A stretch of DNA of 64,000 bases, from the NCBI RefSeq assembly GCF_000237925.1, contig NW_017386027.1, positions 1,426,001 to 1,490,000 of the forward strand. Reading direction: 5' to 3'. Positions 1-10,420 of the stretch are shown in pieces. The notes below the pieces were generated by a model. The model saw only the letters and a list, made by a program, of their open reading frames with translations. It did no database searches and was not told where the DNA came from. The first letter of the stretch is position 1; each line of letters begins with the position of its first letter. This DNA is from Schistosoma mansoni. Taxonomy: Eukaryota > Platyhelminthes > Trematoda > Strigeidida > Schistosomatidae. The position numbers were made by a program, and so were the translations under genes.

Positions 1-480
1 CTTCAGCAAGTGTAGTGAACGAGAACACAGCTATACTCATTAATATCAACAACAGAAATTTACAAAAGTTTGCAATCAAATCAATTTTTGATCGATAGGT
101 TTTATAGAAGTGTTTATCACTGGACGGTGTACTATAAAAGTACACTAACTGTGTACAGGCCCTCCACACGAACACTAGCGGCAAGGTCAGATCTTATGAA
201 AAACGGTTAACTTCAATAAGTGTCCTTTAAGGTTATCCAAGTTATCCATCTTTATTTAACTTTGTCGTAAACATAAACGCTCTCTTTGCCTGATTTTCTA
301 ATACTCAACATTCAAACAGAAGATTAACTTGTTGACTTAGAACACGTAAATAATATAGCAGCTGTTTGGTGAACACACTGAAAAATAGTTTTCTTATGGC
401 CTTAAGAAACAATATGTAGGGTAAGATTTTCTCCACCTAAGTGTAAACTCCTGTTTCGGAACTGATCTGCGTCAGCCCAT
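1..480. other. No gene recognised at left edge
   Basis: AT-rich sequence with no exon I can support. The first ~40 bases share the words GTGAACGAGAACACA with the family C repeat near 60.83 kb, so a repeat end probably runs off the left edge. Confidence 0.4.
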
Positions 481-1115
481 CCATTTTAGGGTATGAAGCG
501 AAGCAGTTGAATGCCTCTACGACTTTATTTATCTTGAAAGCCTCATCGGTTTTAATGAACTAGAGTCTGACGAGATCTCGGCACAGATTCAGGAGGCTCA
601 GCTGACTTTTGTAAAATTCGTCACTTGTAATCTAAGAGAGAACTTCGTTTGTCAACTAAAGGACGAGTTTACTGCGTACCAGTTCGCTTTGTCCTACTTT
701 ATGACCGTGGAATGTGACCTAGAAAAAAAGGGAATTTTGATAAGCTACTAGTATTTGATCAAGAATGATTTCTAATCGTTGTTTGAATATGTTGGGATCA
801 CTGAGAGTACGATGCTAATGTTAAACAAAGGGTATTCATTATGTATGCCAAACCAGTTGATGAAGCTGTGAAGCCTTCATCGCTTCTTGTGATTGGGGCA
901 TTTAATACATATGTTCAGACATTATAATCTTCGATGGGCGGTGTTTGCCGGTATAATAGTAAGTTGGAAGAAAGCTTGTGGGAGCAAACCAAAAGTAGTG
1001 TCAGCCCATGAAGTCACTAACTATGGAGCTGTAGCATATTTGTAGTTGCAGACTACCTGATTAGGTTTAGTGTAACTACCATAGCCAATGGGTGAAGATA
1101 CTGGTAGACATAGCC
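481..1115 (+). mobile_element. Degenerate RTE-type LINE, C-terminal part of RT ORF
   Basis: In conceptual translation the stretch around 510-600 gives LESDEISAQIQEAQ, matching the conserved SDEISARIQKAR-type segment that follows the reverse transcriptase fingers/palm in schistosome RTE LINEs (SR2/Perere-3 relatives). Bases 960-1110 align with the extreme 3' ORF end seen intact at 58.7-58.95 kb ([15 protein letters not shown]). Many stops and frame changes; an old, dead copy. Strand is set by the similarity to the 58.5 kb copy. Confidence 0.7.
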
Positions 1116-1410
1116 CAAAATTCATTACAATTTTACACATGGATCCATTTTTTTCATTTAGTTCTTGAATTTTAAATCTACTATATGCTTCTTTATTTGG
1201 CAAATTCATTCTTTCTTCTCGAACTTTATTTCTTATGCCTAACGTTTTCTACTATCACTGATATTGTCACTACTTCCACTACTCTGGGCTTTATGCTGAC
1301 TGAATGATAAACTGACTGAGATTATTAAAATCTCTTTGATATTCAGTGAAATAGTTTTGAAATTATTTATCAGATGTGATATTTTACTCAATTGCCAATT
1401 TGGTTGAGAT

Positions 1411-1592
1411 CATGAATAGATCAGTGTTAGACCACCAATGAAAACCTGTAATTATCAGGCGGTCATTTCGTCCTAGGATAGAATTCCTCATCAGTGTGCA
1501 TCCACGATCGCACACGCGGGGTCCGAACCCAGGACCTCAGACCCCGGGCGCAAAAGCTTAAGCTCCAATCCATTGGGCTAGCAGCCAAAGTT
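1411..1592 (-). mobile_element. Family B hammerhead SINE, old copy
   Basis: Reads on the minus strand as a B-box-like GGGTTCGGACC, then GATCGTGGATGC, a CTGATGA hammerhead box, GGACGAAA, then a family tail ending in CATGATCTCAACC. The cleavage triplet is GCC instead of GUC, so this ribozyme is predicted inactive. Confidence 0.7.
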
Positions 1593-1807
1593 ATTAACAT
1601 ATAACTTCAACCAATTCATTTGAAATACCTTAATAGTTTGTATTTTATGTCAGTTCCTTCACATTATCTATGATAATTATTCATTGACTTTATATGTCTT
1701 GATATTTAACTTTGAAGGATTCAGTCCAAAAACAAGTCGTTTAACAAAGTTATACAATCATATGTTATGCAATCAAATTGTTAACAACTGTTACCGTTTG
1801 TATTCAC

Positions 1808-2048
1808 TTAGTATTACTTGTTTGAATCTTCCCATTGATGTTCAAGATTGCAATTGATCAGTCTCTTATTGGCCATATGTGCATACTGTGCATATTGCCT
1901 CGATACTGTCTTAATTCACAAGCATTATAAGCAAAGAATGGATAGTTGGCTAGCAGTGGAATCCAGTTTGACGCGCGTTTCGTCCTATTTGGGACTCTTC
2001 AGTTGGATATACCTGCATCCGAGAGTTGATGTTTACTCTGGGACTAAG
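1808..2048 (-). mobile_element. Family A (Smα-type) hammerhead repeat
   Basis: The minus strand carries the Smα hammerhead: CTGAAGA, stem II GTCC/GGAC, GAAA, then CGCGCG and GTC. The core is intact here. Three extra bases sit just after the GTC cleavage triplet relative to other copies. It continues into the family 3' part (GCATTATAAGC... words) and ends near 1808. It abuts an oppositely oriented copy at 2049. Active hammerheads in schistosome Smα satellite DNA are established knowledge; activity of this copy is inference. Confidence 0.85.
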
Positions 2049-2207
2049 TGAATAACGCGATGGCGTTTGAAGCGAAAGGTACTGAGTTCGAGTCCCAGAG
2101 TGAACATTAACTCTGAGATGCAGGTACATCCAGCTGACGAGTTCCGAATAGTATGAAACGCGCGTCCTGGATTCAACTACTAGCCACTATCCATCTTTGT
2201 TTATAAT
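2049..2207 (+). mobile_element. Family A (Smα-type) repeat, plus copy of an inverted pair
   Basis: Starts with the tRNA-like promoter block (GCGATGGCGTTTGAAGCG, then B box GAGTTCGAGTCCC). It runs through CTGACGA, GAAACGCGCGTC and the CTGGATTC stem I strand. The core bases are present but stem II (GTTCC/AGTAT) is weakened. Head-to-head with 1808-2048. Confidence 0.85.
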
Positions 2208-2829
2208 GTTACCGTTTATTTATGAAGAAACAAAAATGAAACTTGATTGTTTCCATTTTTTTAAATATTACATTGATTTGAATGTCACATGTAAATGTTT
2301 AGCCTACATAGTAGAGATCATTATTGTCTAATAGACACATTTCAATTCATTTCAATCAATATATAATAACATCATATGACAACTATTTAATAGACATAAT
2401 ATCAGTATACCATTGACACGTAAGTTACGACTAAAATGGAGTTAAACACTTACAATACAGCTTCATTTCAACGAAATAAAGATTGGATATTAAAAGGTAA
2501 TGGATAGATACATAGTCCTAGTGTGAACTCTTCATCAAATCACACTAAAGACTTTATCAAAGACTGAATATGGGATCACTTACCTTCCAGGCAAACGTGT
2601 CAATTTCAGCTTACTGAGTTTGTAACCAATAGTTCAGATGTTATAATTTAATACTTCTCATAATTATGACCTACGTTTGTTATTGAAGAGTACTGATAAT
2701 AACGAAGTATATCTCCAAAGTTTTATGGAAGATATTAACTACCCATTCAATAACCGGGACTAAATATATTGATTATTATCAGTTAACTAATCTTCATTCA
2801 CATTTAAAACCTAATTTAACTTGAAATAA

Positions 2830-3010
2830 TGAATAGACTGATCAGGAAAACATACATTTCTTAAGTAATGTCGGTGAGACTATGATTTATGGACGATCTT
2901 TGAGCGACACTAGAATAACCTTGAGAGGGTCCACCTAACAACCAGGACCAAATGAGGGTTATAAACTTGTGTGAGGAGTTCAAATTATGATTAACATTTG
3001 ATGGTTAAGG
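2830..3010 (+). repeat. Dispersed repeat shared with 55.6-55.7 kb
   Basis: Contains ATTTATGGACGATCTTTGAG and a following AATAACCTTGAGAGGGTCCAC, closely matching the stretch at 55626-55680 (TTTATGGACAACCTTTGAGC, ATCACCTTGGATTGTCCAC). The family is not recognised. No coding support for the open frame at 3093-3353 that follows. Confidence 0.5.
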
Positions 3011-3832
3011 TTAGGAAGCTTGGCACTCAAGTCAATCAGCAATAAACAAGCACATTGAAATCAAATCAATTTATCAACCAATCAGGAAAGTTATGCAGAA
3101 ACATAGGATCACAAATCAAACCAATGGGAGATACAACCAAAACAAAGAAGTAAACAATGACAGATTTCAGGTCAACAAGAACCAATCAACATCGAGGTGT
3201 ACAGAACAAGTTGTGAACTACATGTGGAGAAATTCGAACACTTCACTTCAACTCGAAGTCTGTGCTGATGATGTCGTTCAAAAGGACGATGAAAGCTCCA
3301 CGACCAAACCATCCAGCTCAGAGAACAAAACTCTATCAAAATCATTCACCTGAACTACAAATCTTCTCCACCATCTCAGAATATGAAGTTTATATCTTAG
3401 ATTTTCACTTCTAACTAAATCTGTGAATATGGATAACATCGAGAGGACATTCTGAGAATCTTTTGAATTAATACGGATTGATTCAAGATTACAAATATTA
3501 TAATCAGTATTATTCAAATGATGTTTGTTATAGTGAATAAAAACTAATTTTAACTAATCAAATGTTACTTACATTCAAGTGTTGATTTTCACTATAAGAC
3601 TTGAACACACTATACTTAGCTCTTTAAACTCCAACAGGTTAACCACCAAATTATAGATTTCAATTCATTACTGACGTGTATAACTGGCACAAAGTTATTG
3701 CTGAATGTTTATGTTATTGTGTTGTTGGCATTGAAAACCTTATCTGATCAGTCTCAGTTGGTATATATATACCCCTTCTTAACAGATTCTTCAAAAATAT
3801 CATAAACAATTGACAATTTAGTAGCCACATGG

Positions 3833-3945
3833 GTCCAGTAACTGAAGTGATTGTTACTTGGTTCAAGTCTTATTATGAATATCAATATTAGGATGTCTTC
3901 AAATCCAGACGATGAGGTCTAAATAGGATGAAACAACTGTTCTAG
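3833..3945 (+). mobile_element. Family A repeat, strongly degraded
   Basis: B-box-like TGGTTCAAGTC, then a degraded hammerhead (GACGATGAGG, AAATAGGATGAAAC) in the order and spacing of the family A unit. Core box mutated; predicted inactive. Confidence 0.5.
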
Positions 3946-4014
3946 TTAGTATAGTTAATAACAGGGTTAAAATATGCTAGTAACAAGAGTGTTTTAAGTT
4001 TAGTGTTATATAAA

Positions 4015-4318
4015 TAATTCAATATTCAGTACTATGAGTGTGGTCTGTGCTACTAATGTCGATAGATATAAGTAGTATGTATCATCAACCGAAAATAGAA
4101 TACCCGGTGGAAGAAGATTAACAATATCGAAGAGAAGACATCCATAACAGAGAATGATTGATGTGGAAATGATGGAACAAAAAAGTCTGATACCATTGAT
4201 TGACATTTTGCAAATGAAGTATTTACTGTATGCTTCACAGATTTTACTAAGATATTCGGTAATTTTGGTGTTCAAATACATTCGTTTGTCTCCACTTGTG
4301 TTCTCATTCACTACATGA
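4015..4318 (+). repeat. Family C dispersed repeat (~300 bp)
   Basis: Matches, in reverse complement, the interrupted copy at 60828-61310. Shared words include AGATATAAGTAGTATGT, TTGACATTTTGCAAATGAAG-like and CCACTTGTGTTCTC. The two small minus-strand open frames here are not conserved in the other copy, so I treat this as non-coding repeat of unknown class. Confidence 0.6.
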
Positions 4319-4337
4319 ATATTCTCAATTCATTGTG

Positions 4338-4548
4338 ATTTTCAGAAGGGGGTTTTGCGGAGATTTTAGTAATTTTATATAGTTAAAATCATGAGTTAAT
4401 TGAAGATGGACCACCATGGAAAACCTGGAAGCACTTGACGGCCGTTTCATCCTATTGTGAGACTCCTCAGCAGTGCGCATCCACGATCCCACTCCGCGAG
4501 ATTCGAACCCAGGACCTATCGTGGATTGGTTAAAGTTAGACATTAACA
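4338..4548 (-). mobile_element. Family B hammerhead SINE
   Basis: The minus strand shows GGGTTCGAATCTCG (B box), GGGATCGTGGATGCGCACTG, CTGAGGA, GTC...GAT stem II, GAAA, the palindrome CGGCCG and GTC. The tail CATGATTTTAACTATATAA ends at GCAAAACCCCCTTCTGA. All conserved core bases are present; stem I has one mismatch next to the cleavage site. Paired head-to-head with 4549-4750. Confidence 0.85.
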
Positions 4549-4750
4549 CCTTTGGATGCCGGCCGGTTCAGTGGTCTAGTCGTTAGGCGCTCGCGCGCGA
4601 GAAAGATATGTCCTGAGTTCGATTCTCGCAAGGCGGGATCGTCGATGCGCACTACTCAGGAGTTCCACAATAGGACAAAACAGTTGTCCAGTGCTTCCAG
4701 GTATTCCATGATGGTCTACCTTCAATTAACTCATGCTTTTCATTGTAATT
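4549..4750 (+). mobile_element. Family B hammerhead SINE, plus copy of inverted pair
   Basis: Complete tRNA-like promoter: A box within CAGTGGTCTAGTCGTTAGG and B box GAGTTCGATTCTC, separated by GCTCGCGCGCGAG. The ribozyme is damaged (CTCAGGA, and AAAA in place of GAAA). The tail ends in ACTCATGCTTTTCATTG. Confidence 0.85.
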
Positions 4751-4845
4751 CATCTTTATTCTGACAATTTGCTTCACCCTCATTTCTTTTCATTTCATTG
4801 ACTTGTAAATCTCATTTAATCAATCATTCTTTTCTTTTCTTTTAG

Positions 4846-4944
4846 ATTATCGAAAAAAATGCTCAACAGTTAAATACGATTAAAGAGAATAACGTTGTTT
4901 TACGTGAAAAATCTAAAAAACAAGTACAATGTTGTCATCGTTAA
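4846..4944 (+). CDS. Last coding exon of an unidentified gene
   Basis: A textbook acceptor (pyrimidine-rich TTCTTTTCTTTTAG) ends at 4845. It is followed by 32 sense codons and TAA at 4942-4944, in phase 0. The peptide begins IIEKNAQQLNTIKENN and ends KKQVQCCHR. It is charged, with leucine/isoleucine spacing suggestive of the end of a coiled coil, and finishes in a Cys-Cys-His-Arg tail. Codon use is AT-rich like the WLS and CFAP57 exons. I do not recognise the gene, and I found no upstream exon between 1 and 4840, where repeats fill the sequence, so earlier exons lie left of the window or were missed. A plausible 3' UTR follows, with a TAA microsatellite at 5061-5082. Confidence 0.6.
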   Translation: MIEKNAQQLNTIKENNVVLREKSKKQVQCCHR

Positions 4945-5060
4945 ATTGATTATTGAAACAATGATACATACTCTTAATGTAAATGTTATACCATGTTAAT
5001 CTATAAACTATGAATGATATTGAAACTATTGAACATTTAACACATTATATATGTATATGG

Positions 5061-5082
5061 TAATAATAATAATAATAATAAT
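5061..5082. repeat. (TAA)n microsatellite
   Basis: Seven uninterrupted TAA units plus partial, just downstream of the orphan terminal exon. Confidence 0.9.
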
Positions 5083-5117
5083 TCACTTTGTATTGCTTTG
5101 ATTATATGTTTGATTAG

Positions 5118-5370
5118 AAGGGTTCGAGTTCCAGAGTGAACATCAACTCTCAGATGCAGGTACGTCTAGCTGACGAGTCCCAAATAGGATGAAACGCGCT
5201 AGCCACTATCCATCTTTGCTTATAATGCTTGTGACTTGAGACAATATCGAAGCAATCCGCACAGTATAAACATATATCAATAAGATACTGATCAATAATG
5301 GGAAGTTACAAACAAACAATATTAAGTGGATTCAAACTTCACTCCATTGCACAAGCAAGTGGCTATCAGG
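5118..5370 (+). mobile_element. Family A (Smα-type) unit 1 of a tandem pair
   Basis: B box GGGTTCGAGTTCC, then AACTCTCAGATGCAGG, CTGACGA, GTCC/GGAT stem II and GAAACGCG. About 20 bases after that, including the cleavage triplet, are deleted, so the ribozyme is dead. The full family 3' region (ACAATATCGAAGCAATCCGC and onward) follows, to TGGCTATCAGG. It joins in direct orientation to a second unit at 5921, with a family D element inserted at the joint. Confidence 0.85.
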
Positions 5371-5381
5371 AGTCAGTAGTT

Positions 5382-5909
5382 GTTTATTTATTTATTTGAA
5401 CACATAAATATTGGTACAAGGAAGCAACAGATAAATATGCGCCTCACAAATCTCTTTCGATTTGTGTGAGGGCTGTGATACTGCTCAGGTGCCCAGACTG
5501 AAGCAGGTGGTTTTCTTAGGGGACCGCAACCGGAGCCTTTGACATAAAGGTCTGATCCACAAGGCGGTGGAGCATCGTGAAGATGTGCAGTCCCATGGTA
5601 GTCGGTGACCAACAGTTGGTTCATACGCCATTCGTTCCTTCAGGATACTGGAGCTCATGTGCACCATTGGTTTGAAATCAGGGTTTTCCAACTCCCCTAG
5701 GTGGATCCTCCACATCCACCAACCCGGTTAAAGCGCCGGACATTCGGTTTTCGTCCTCTCACTTTTGTGAACAACACCCCCACCACTGTGAGAAGGCAGT
5801 GAGTAGGACTTCCCTGACAGAGGCTATATATTCGCGTGGCCATATGAGAGCATTTGGAGAGGAAGAGCAGACTCTCCTCACTCTCGGACGTACCAGGGCA
5901 TTTGGGGGC
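5382..5909 (-). mobile_element. Family D retroposon, full length, with 11 bp target duplication
   Basis: Target site duplication AGTCAGTAGTT at 5371-5381 and 5910-5920. The sense strand is minus: it starts near GCCCTGGTACGTCCGAGAG and ends in GTGTTCAAATAAATAAATAAA, an AAAT-type tail. The duplication, tail and 5' truncation of a sister copy (14700-15023) indicate target-primed reverse transcription by a LINE. The sense strand contains an open frame (76 codons at 5485-5715) whose peptide recurs in other copies (see findings). No Pol III A/B boxes seen. Family identity unknown to me. Confidence 0.85.
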
Positions 5910-5920
5910 AGTCAGTAGTT

Positions 5921-6080
5921 AAGTGGTATAACGTGGTGTTTGAAGTGAAATGTGGTGAGTTCGGGTCCGGAGGTGAACATCAACTGTTGAATGCATGTAC
6001 ATTCATCTGACGAGTCGTAAACAAGACTTAACGTGCATCGTTGATTCCATTGCTAACCAATATTCATCTTTGCTTACAAG
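5921..6080 (+). mobile_element. Family A unit 2 of the tandem pair
   Basis: AAGTGGTATAACGTGGTGTT, then B-box-like GAGTTCGGGTCC, CTGACGA, and a mutated GAAA box (TTAA). It continues in direct orientation from the unit ending at 5370; removing the family D insert restores a head-to-tail Smα joint, as in satellite arrays. Confidence 0.75.
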
Positions 6081-6254
6081 AAATAATATTATGAAGTGAA
6101 TGAGACACTATATATAACGGATTGATAATGCTTGATAGTTGGATAAATTGGTGAACAAACCTAGAATTCTTAATTGGTAGTATTAATATAGAATATATGT
6201 TACATCTACCTGTTAGAATTTAGAGAAATCCACTCTTATTTTTATGATAAACAA

Positions 6255-6630
6255 AAGTGATTCATAGTTGAAATCATGAGTCGATTGAAGCTAGACCACC
6301 ATGGAAAACCTAGAAGCACTGGACAGCCGTTTCGTCCTATTGTTGAACCTCAGCAGTGCTCATCCACGATCCCGCCTAGCGAGATTCCAACCCAGGACCT
6401 ACCAGTTTCGCGCTAGAGCACTTAACCAATAGACCAATGAGCCAGAATCCGATGGTGTTATTGTCTAACTTCAACTAATCCACGAAGTTCAGCAACCGTT
6501 CACCAATTGTCTTCAGTGAGTTGTTATCTCCCAACAGACGTGGTTGAACTCCACTGGTCACTACTTCTCACTAGAACTCCAGGAAATATCTCTAGAAGTC
6601 AGTCACTAGTGAACATATGATTATAATCAG
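6255..6630 (-). mobile_element. Family B unit with long 5' region
   Basis: The longest family B unit here. On the minus strand it runs from TTCACTAGTGACTGACTTC through GTGGAGTTCAACCACG, the A box (GGTCTATTGGTTAAG), B box (GGGTTGGAATCTC), a damaged hammerhead (CTGAGG without the following A) and the usual tail. It shows that the family unit extends ~200 bp upstream of the promoter. Confidence 0.8.
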
Positions 6631-6690
6631 AAGGGGTTTTGAGGAGTTGAAATCATGAGTCAATTGAAGCTAGACCACCATGGAAATGAT
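6631..6690 (-). mobile_element. Family B tail joined in tandem to the next unit
   Basis: Only the 3' part (CCATGGTGGTCTAGCTTCAA to CCCCTTCTGAT) is present, directly followed on the minus strand by the 5' region of the unit at 6255-6630. The direct repeat spacing of ~390 bp indicates a head-to-tail joint. Confidence 0.75.
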
Positions 6691-6699
6691 TCAATCTGA

Positions 6700-7770
6700 G
6701 ATTTTATATAATTTGAATGATAAATGAAAGTGAACTGGTATAGATTCCTAGATGATGACCATACAACTACTTATTACTTCATGGTTGTTGTTAGCTCTCT
6801 TTCAGCTGATGTTAATTGAAAAGAGACAAAACAAAACATTATTTACTGGACGTATACATCTATTCATTTTCGATAATTAAAGAATGAGGGATTTCTTGTT
6901 TACAATAGCTCAGAACGTCTATACAAAGTAAACAAGTGTATGTGCATTGTCCTTTTCACATAATGTAAGAGAAATTTATTCAGTTTTGAATTGTGTGGCA
7001 AAAGGAGGAAGTAGCTCACCTAATCCTCATTGACTCATCCCCACATTAGAGTTTAAGTATAGGAGATTTGTAATTGTTGTTCATTTGAATGACAGTGTTT
7101 TCCAAGTGTTATTTCAATGAATCTGCTTTCTGTGTTGGAATCCTCAGTAGTATCAACCTCTCTCTCTTAATGTTACCATAGAACAGAGACGTTTCACATC
7201 AATAATCGATCAAAAGTGGTTAGAATTGGTGAGTTAGGATCTCATCTCTGAAGTGAGTCAATTCACTAAATAAGACGAACATCATCCATTGAGAATGGCA
7301 ATATTTATTTCACTGCTTTCATGATTGAATTTGATCGGTTTCAAGTTCACACTAAAATTCCTACTATGGAGAACAAACGCTCAATCCAGAGTTGAAGCGA
7401 AACATTTATTCGCAAATCTTTTATACTCCACTATTCTGTGGTTAAATGTCTTAGTTACACAATTTAATGTTTGTTATGAGGATAGTATAGATGAAGAACG
7501 GGACAGATCAATGTTGATGATTTTACAAAATAGATATCTTCGCAATTTGTCCGTTAGGAGTACCTCCTGCGACAGTATGGTGTACCAAAGATTTTCAACA
7601 TCGTACGGAATTCATACGACGGACTACACTACAAATTTGTGTATGAAGGACCAAGGAACAATCTGCGTCGGGAATAGCAAGCAGACATCAAAAGAATGAA
7701 TAGCAACTGGAAAGCATTTTTAAAGACAGATTTATATGAAGAATCCTGATAAGTATCCTTTGTCCCTCCA
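6700..7770. other. No gene or known repeat seen
   Basis: AT-rich sequence. A 124-codon open frame at 7325-7699 has no splice-site context or family likeness that I recognise and is not supported as a gene. Confidence 0.5.
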
Positions 7771-7774
7771 TGAG

Positions 7775-7975
7775 GGATAACAGGCGTAAGTAAGCTGGAT
7801 GTACGTACTCAGAATTGATGTGTACCAGTTTTAGATGGGACAAAATAAGTGTGTCCGGAATTACACTGCTAGCAACTTTCCATCTATTATACATAAACTT
7901 TTTATATTGTCTGTTTTGAGACAATCTACATAGAGTGAACATATACCAACTGAGACTGATTAAAGTTTGATCAGA
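7775..7975 (+). mobile_element. Family A repeat, degraded
   Basis: The right half aligns with the Smα 3' region: CTGCTAGCAACTTTCCATCT, TGAGACAAT, GAACATATACCAA and GAGACTGATT in order. The hammerhead is recognisable only as TAGATGGGACAAAATAAG; dead. Confidence 0.6.
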
Positions 7976-8299
7976 AATATCAGCAACAGATCAATCCTAA
8001 AACCACTGCAAATTGAATTAAAGTGTATACTAATTTTCAGTGGCTATTTTACTAAGGTCAATCAATTATGTTAACTATAAAATCCAATCTTCGCAAACCT
8101 ATTAGTTATTAAGAACCATGTGTTGGAGTTCTAATGAGACTTTGATCAGTGAATTCCTACCGTATCAAATATGATACAGCTACCCTGATCAGAACATAAA
8201 AACATAGTAGCGCGATATCGTGAAGTGATTGAAGTTATCATGCAAATCCTTGGTTTTAGGATAAGTCATCTAGAGGAAAAACGTCTGCATGCACAAAAG

Positions 8300-8430
8300 A
8301 AGATCCTGAATCCGGTCCTTGGTGGTACAGTCGTGGTGCGCAATTCTGGGGAGTTTCATACCAAGACAAAACAGCTGCCGAAAGCTTCCTGGTTCTAATG
8401 GCTATTTCACCGAGATTAGTTCATAATATT
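8300..8430 (+). mobile_element. Family B SINE, degraded
   Basis: CCGGTCCTTGG..., CAGTCGTGGTGCGCAATTCT, GGAGTTTCATACCAAGACAA, GCTTCCTGG and a tail-like GAGATTAGTTCATAATATT follow the order of the family B unit. Promoter boxes are not intact. Confidence 0.5.
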
Positions 8431-10220
8431 AACTACGAAGATAAAGAATCATCTCATCTATGCATCAGGTGAAACAACAATATAGGGAAGAGCTAAAGAT
8501 GATGAAGATAAAGTCTACCAGGGTTTTTGTGCGGAATTCAGAAAGTCATTGGAACTGGGATTCAAATTATGAAGTGCTTGGCAAAACAAAAGCCTACAAA
8601 GAATAATTAAATCCCTAAATATTGACAATAAAAAGTCTATTGGGCAACGCCTTACTAGGATTACCATGGTATGAAGGGGAAACTATATGTAAAGTTCATT
8701 TTATTTAATTAAGATACTGTCTTTAACATAAGTTAGTTAGAATTCATTTACTTAAACACAACTTGTAAGCCAAGTTCTTGTCGTATTAGCTTTTCATTTT
8801 TCTACTACTTACAAGTAGTTTTCAGTATGTAGCTTAAACTTCGTTATGAATACGAGTCATTCGTTCCATCAGGATACTGGAGCCCACGTGCACCAACCGA
8901 TCGTATTCGTTATGAATACGATCGGTTAGCGAACGGTATTTCTACATAGATTATAAAATGGATAGATGACAGAATGTGTTGGTGAACACAGTTCTCAATA
9001 GAAGGATCTAGATTGTTTTCTCTATAATCTGAGAAGAGAATGACTCACGTAACAAGAATCTAGAGAAAATTGATTGAAATCTCTTTAGTGAGTTATGATA
9101 GCAGTAAAACACGACACCCAACTCTTGGGAACATTGCAACTAGGTCAATCTGCAATCGACAGACACATCAGTAAAGGTCCAGTTTATCAATCTACACGGA
9201 CAAAACCAATCAATCACACACCAGGATGTCAACATGACAGAATAGTCAATAAGAATGCAAAAAGGATAAGTAAATGTCCAGGTGAGAGACTAAGAAGACA
9301 ACCATTCTCAAACAAAGTGATTTGGACAGAATGATTAAGGGCCAGAAAAGTTATTTTAATAATCCAACCTCCACTTGAAATAGTCCCTGTTGATGTCGTT
9401 ATCCAGAACGAATAACCTGCTCTGAAAATGAAACGTCACTTAGGACATTGTTTCCCTCATGATTCATTTGAATGATAAGTTCCAAGATTTGTAAGATAAA
9501 CTGTATGACTTTGAAATTACCCTCATATATGATATTTTCATTCTTTGTTCATCAGAATACCTGATAGTATTGTGATTTCTTATTTTAGCTGACAACTTGT
9601 AATTGTCATTCGATGAGGTGTGTAAACATATAAAAATATACCCCGACCATGAATATATATATATAGCGAGAGAGGGGGATTTCGACAGTTTGGAAGTATG
9701 GACGGCGAGAATTCCTACTAGCCTGGACATATTTATCGGCACTGAAACCCTTCGTACCCTTTACCAATAAATTTGGCAGATATAACAACGGTCGTATCTT
9801 TGTGTGATACTCTACATTTCCGTACTTTTATAGTATGTGTAGACAGTTTCTGTCCATTAAATTTGCGAAACCATGAGCTTAATCGTATGTAAAAATACAA
9901 AATACTGGGGGTTTATTGCAAATCAGATGATAGATTATGTAAGCTAATTGATTGACAAGCGTCACCCATTCATTTTTGCCCTTCAAATCTGTATGATTAA
10001 GTTTGAGTTACTCAGAGAACTTCTGTCATAGGCAACCCAAACTATGAATGACTCCAACTAGATCTCCACATAATGAGGATACAAAGCACACAGTTATGAA
10101 AAGCAGATCTAACTGCAAATAGCTTCTAAATCAACTGTAATTTGTAGAAATCCCAAACTGAGAAAAAGTGAATAATGAAGACGCAATAATTTTAGTGTTC
10201 GCAATTTGATTGAAACCCTG
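8431..10220. other. No gene recognised
   Basis: AT-rich. Small open frames (9095-9334 plus; 9464-9788 minus) lack splice signals or recognisable motifs. A short TATATATATATA run lies at ~9655. Confidence 0.45.
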
Positions 10221-10224
10221 AACA

Positions 10225-10420
10225 AATCTAAGTTAAACTGTTATCGGAAACCTGGAAGTACTGGATGGTCGTTTCGTCTCAGGTTTGGAATCATCAATAG
10301 TGAGTATCAACGACCTCGTAACCGAGAATTGAGCCTAAGACCTTTTTTCTCGCGCGCGAACGCTTGACATTTAGACCACTAAGCCGGTATCCAATGGTAT
10401 GTCCAACTTTAGTCAATCTA
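10225..10420 (-). mobile_element. Family B SINE, old copy
   Basis: On the minus strand: GCCGGCTTAGTGGTCTAAATG-like A box region, CGTTCGCGCGCGAG hairpin, a degraded B box and a ribozyme with TTGATGA instead of CTGATGA. The second box GACGAAAC and an AUC triplet are kept. Predicted inactive. Confidence 0.7.

Noticed and set aside
3093-3353. 86-codon plus frame
   Set aside because: Follows a repeat segment, rich in N/Q/T by composition; no motif or splice site.
7325-7699. 124-codon open frame on plus strand
   Set aside because: No recognisable domain, no splice context, ordinary AT-rich composition; plausible by chance.
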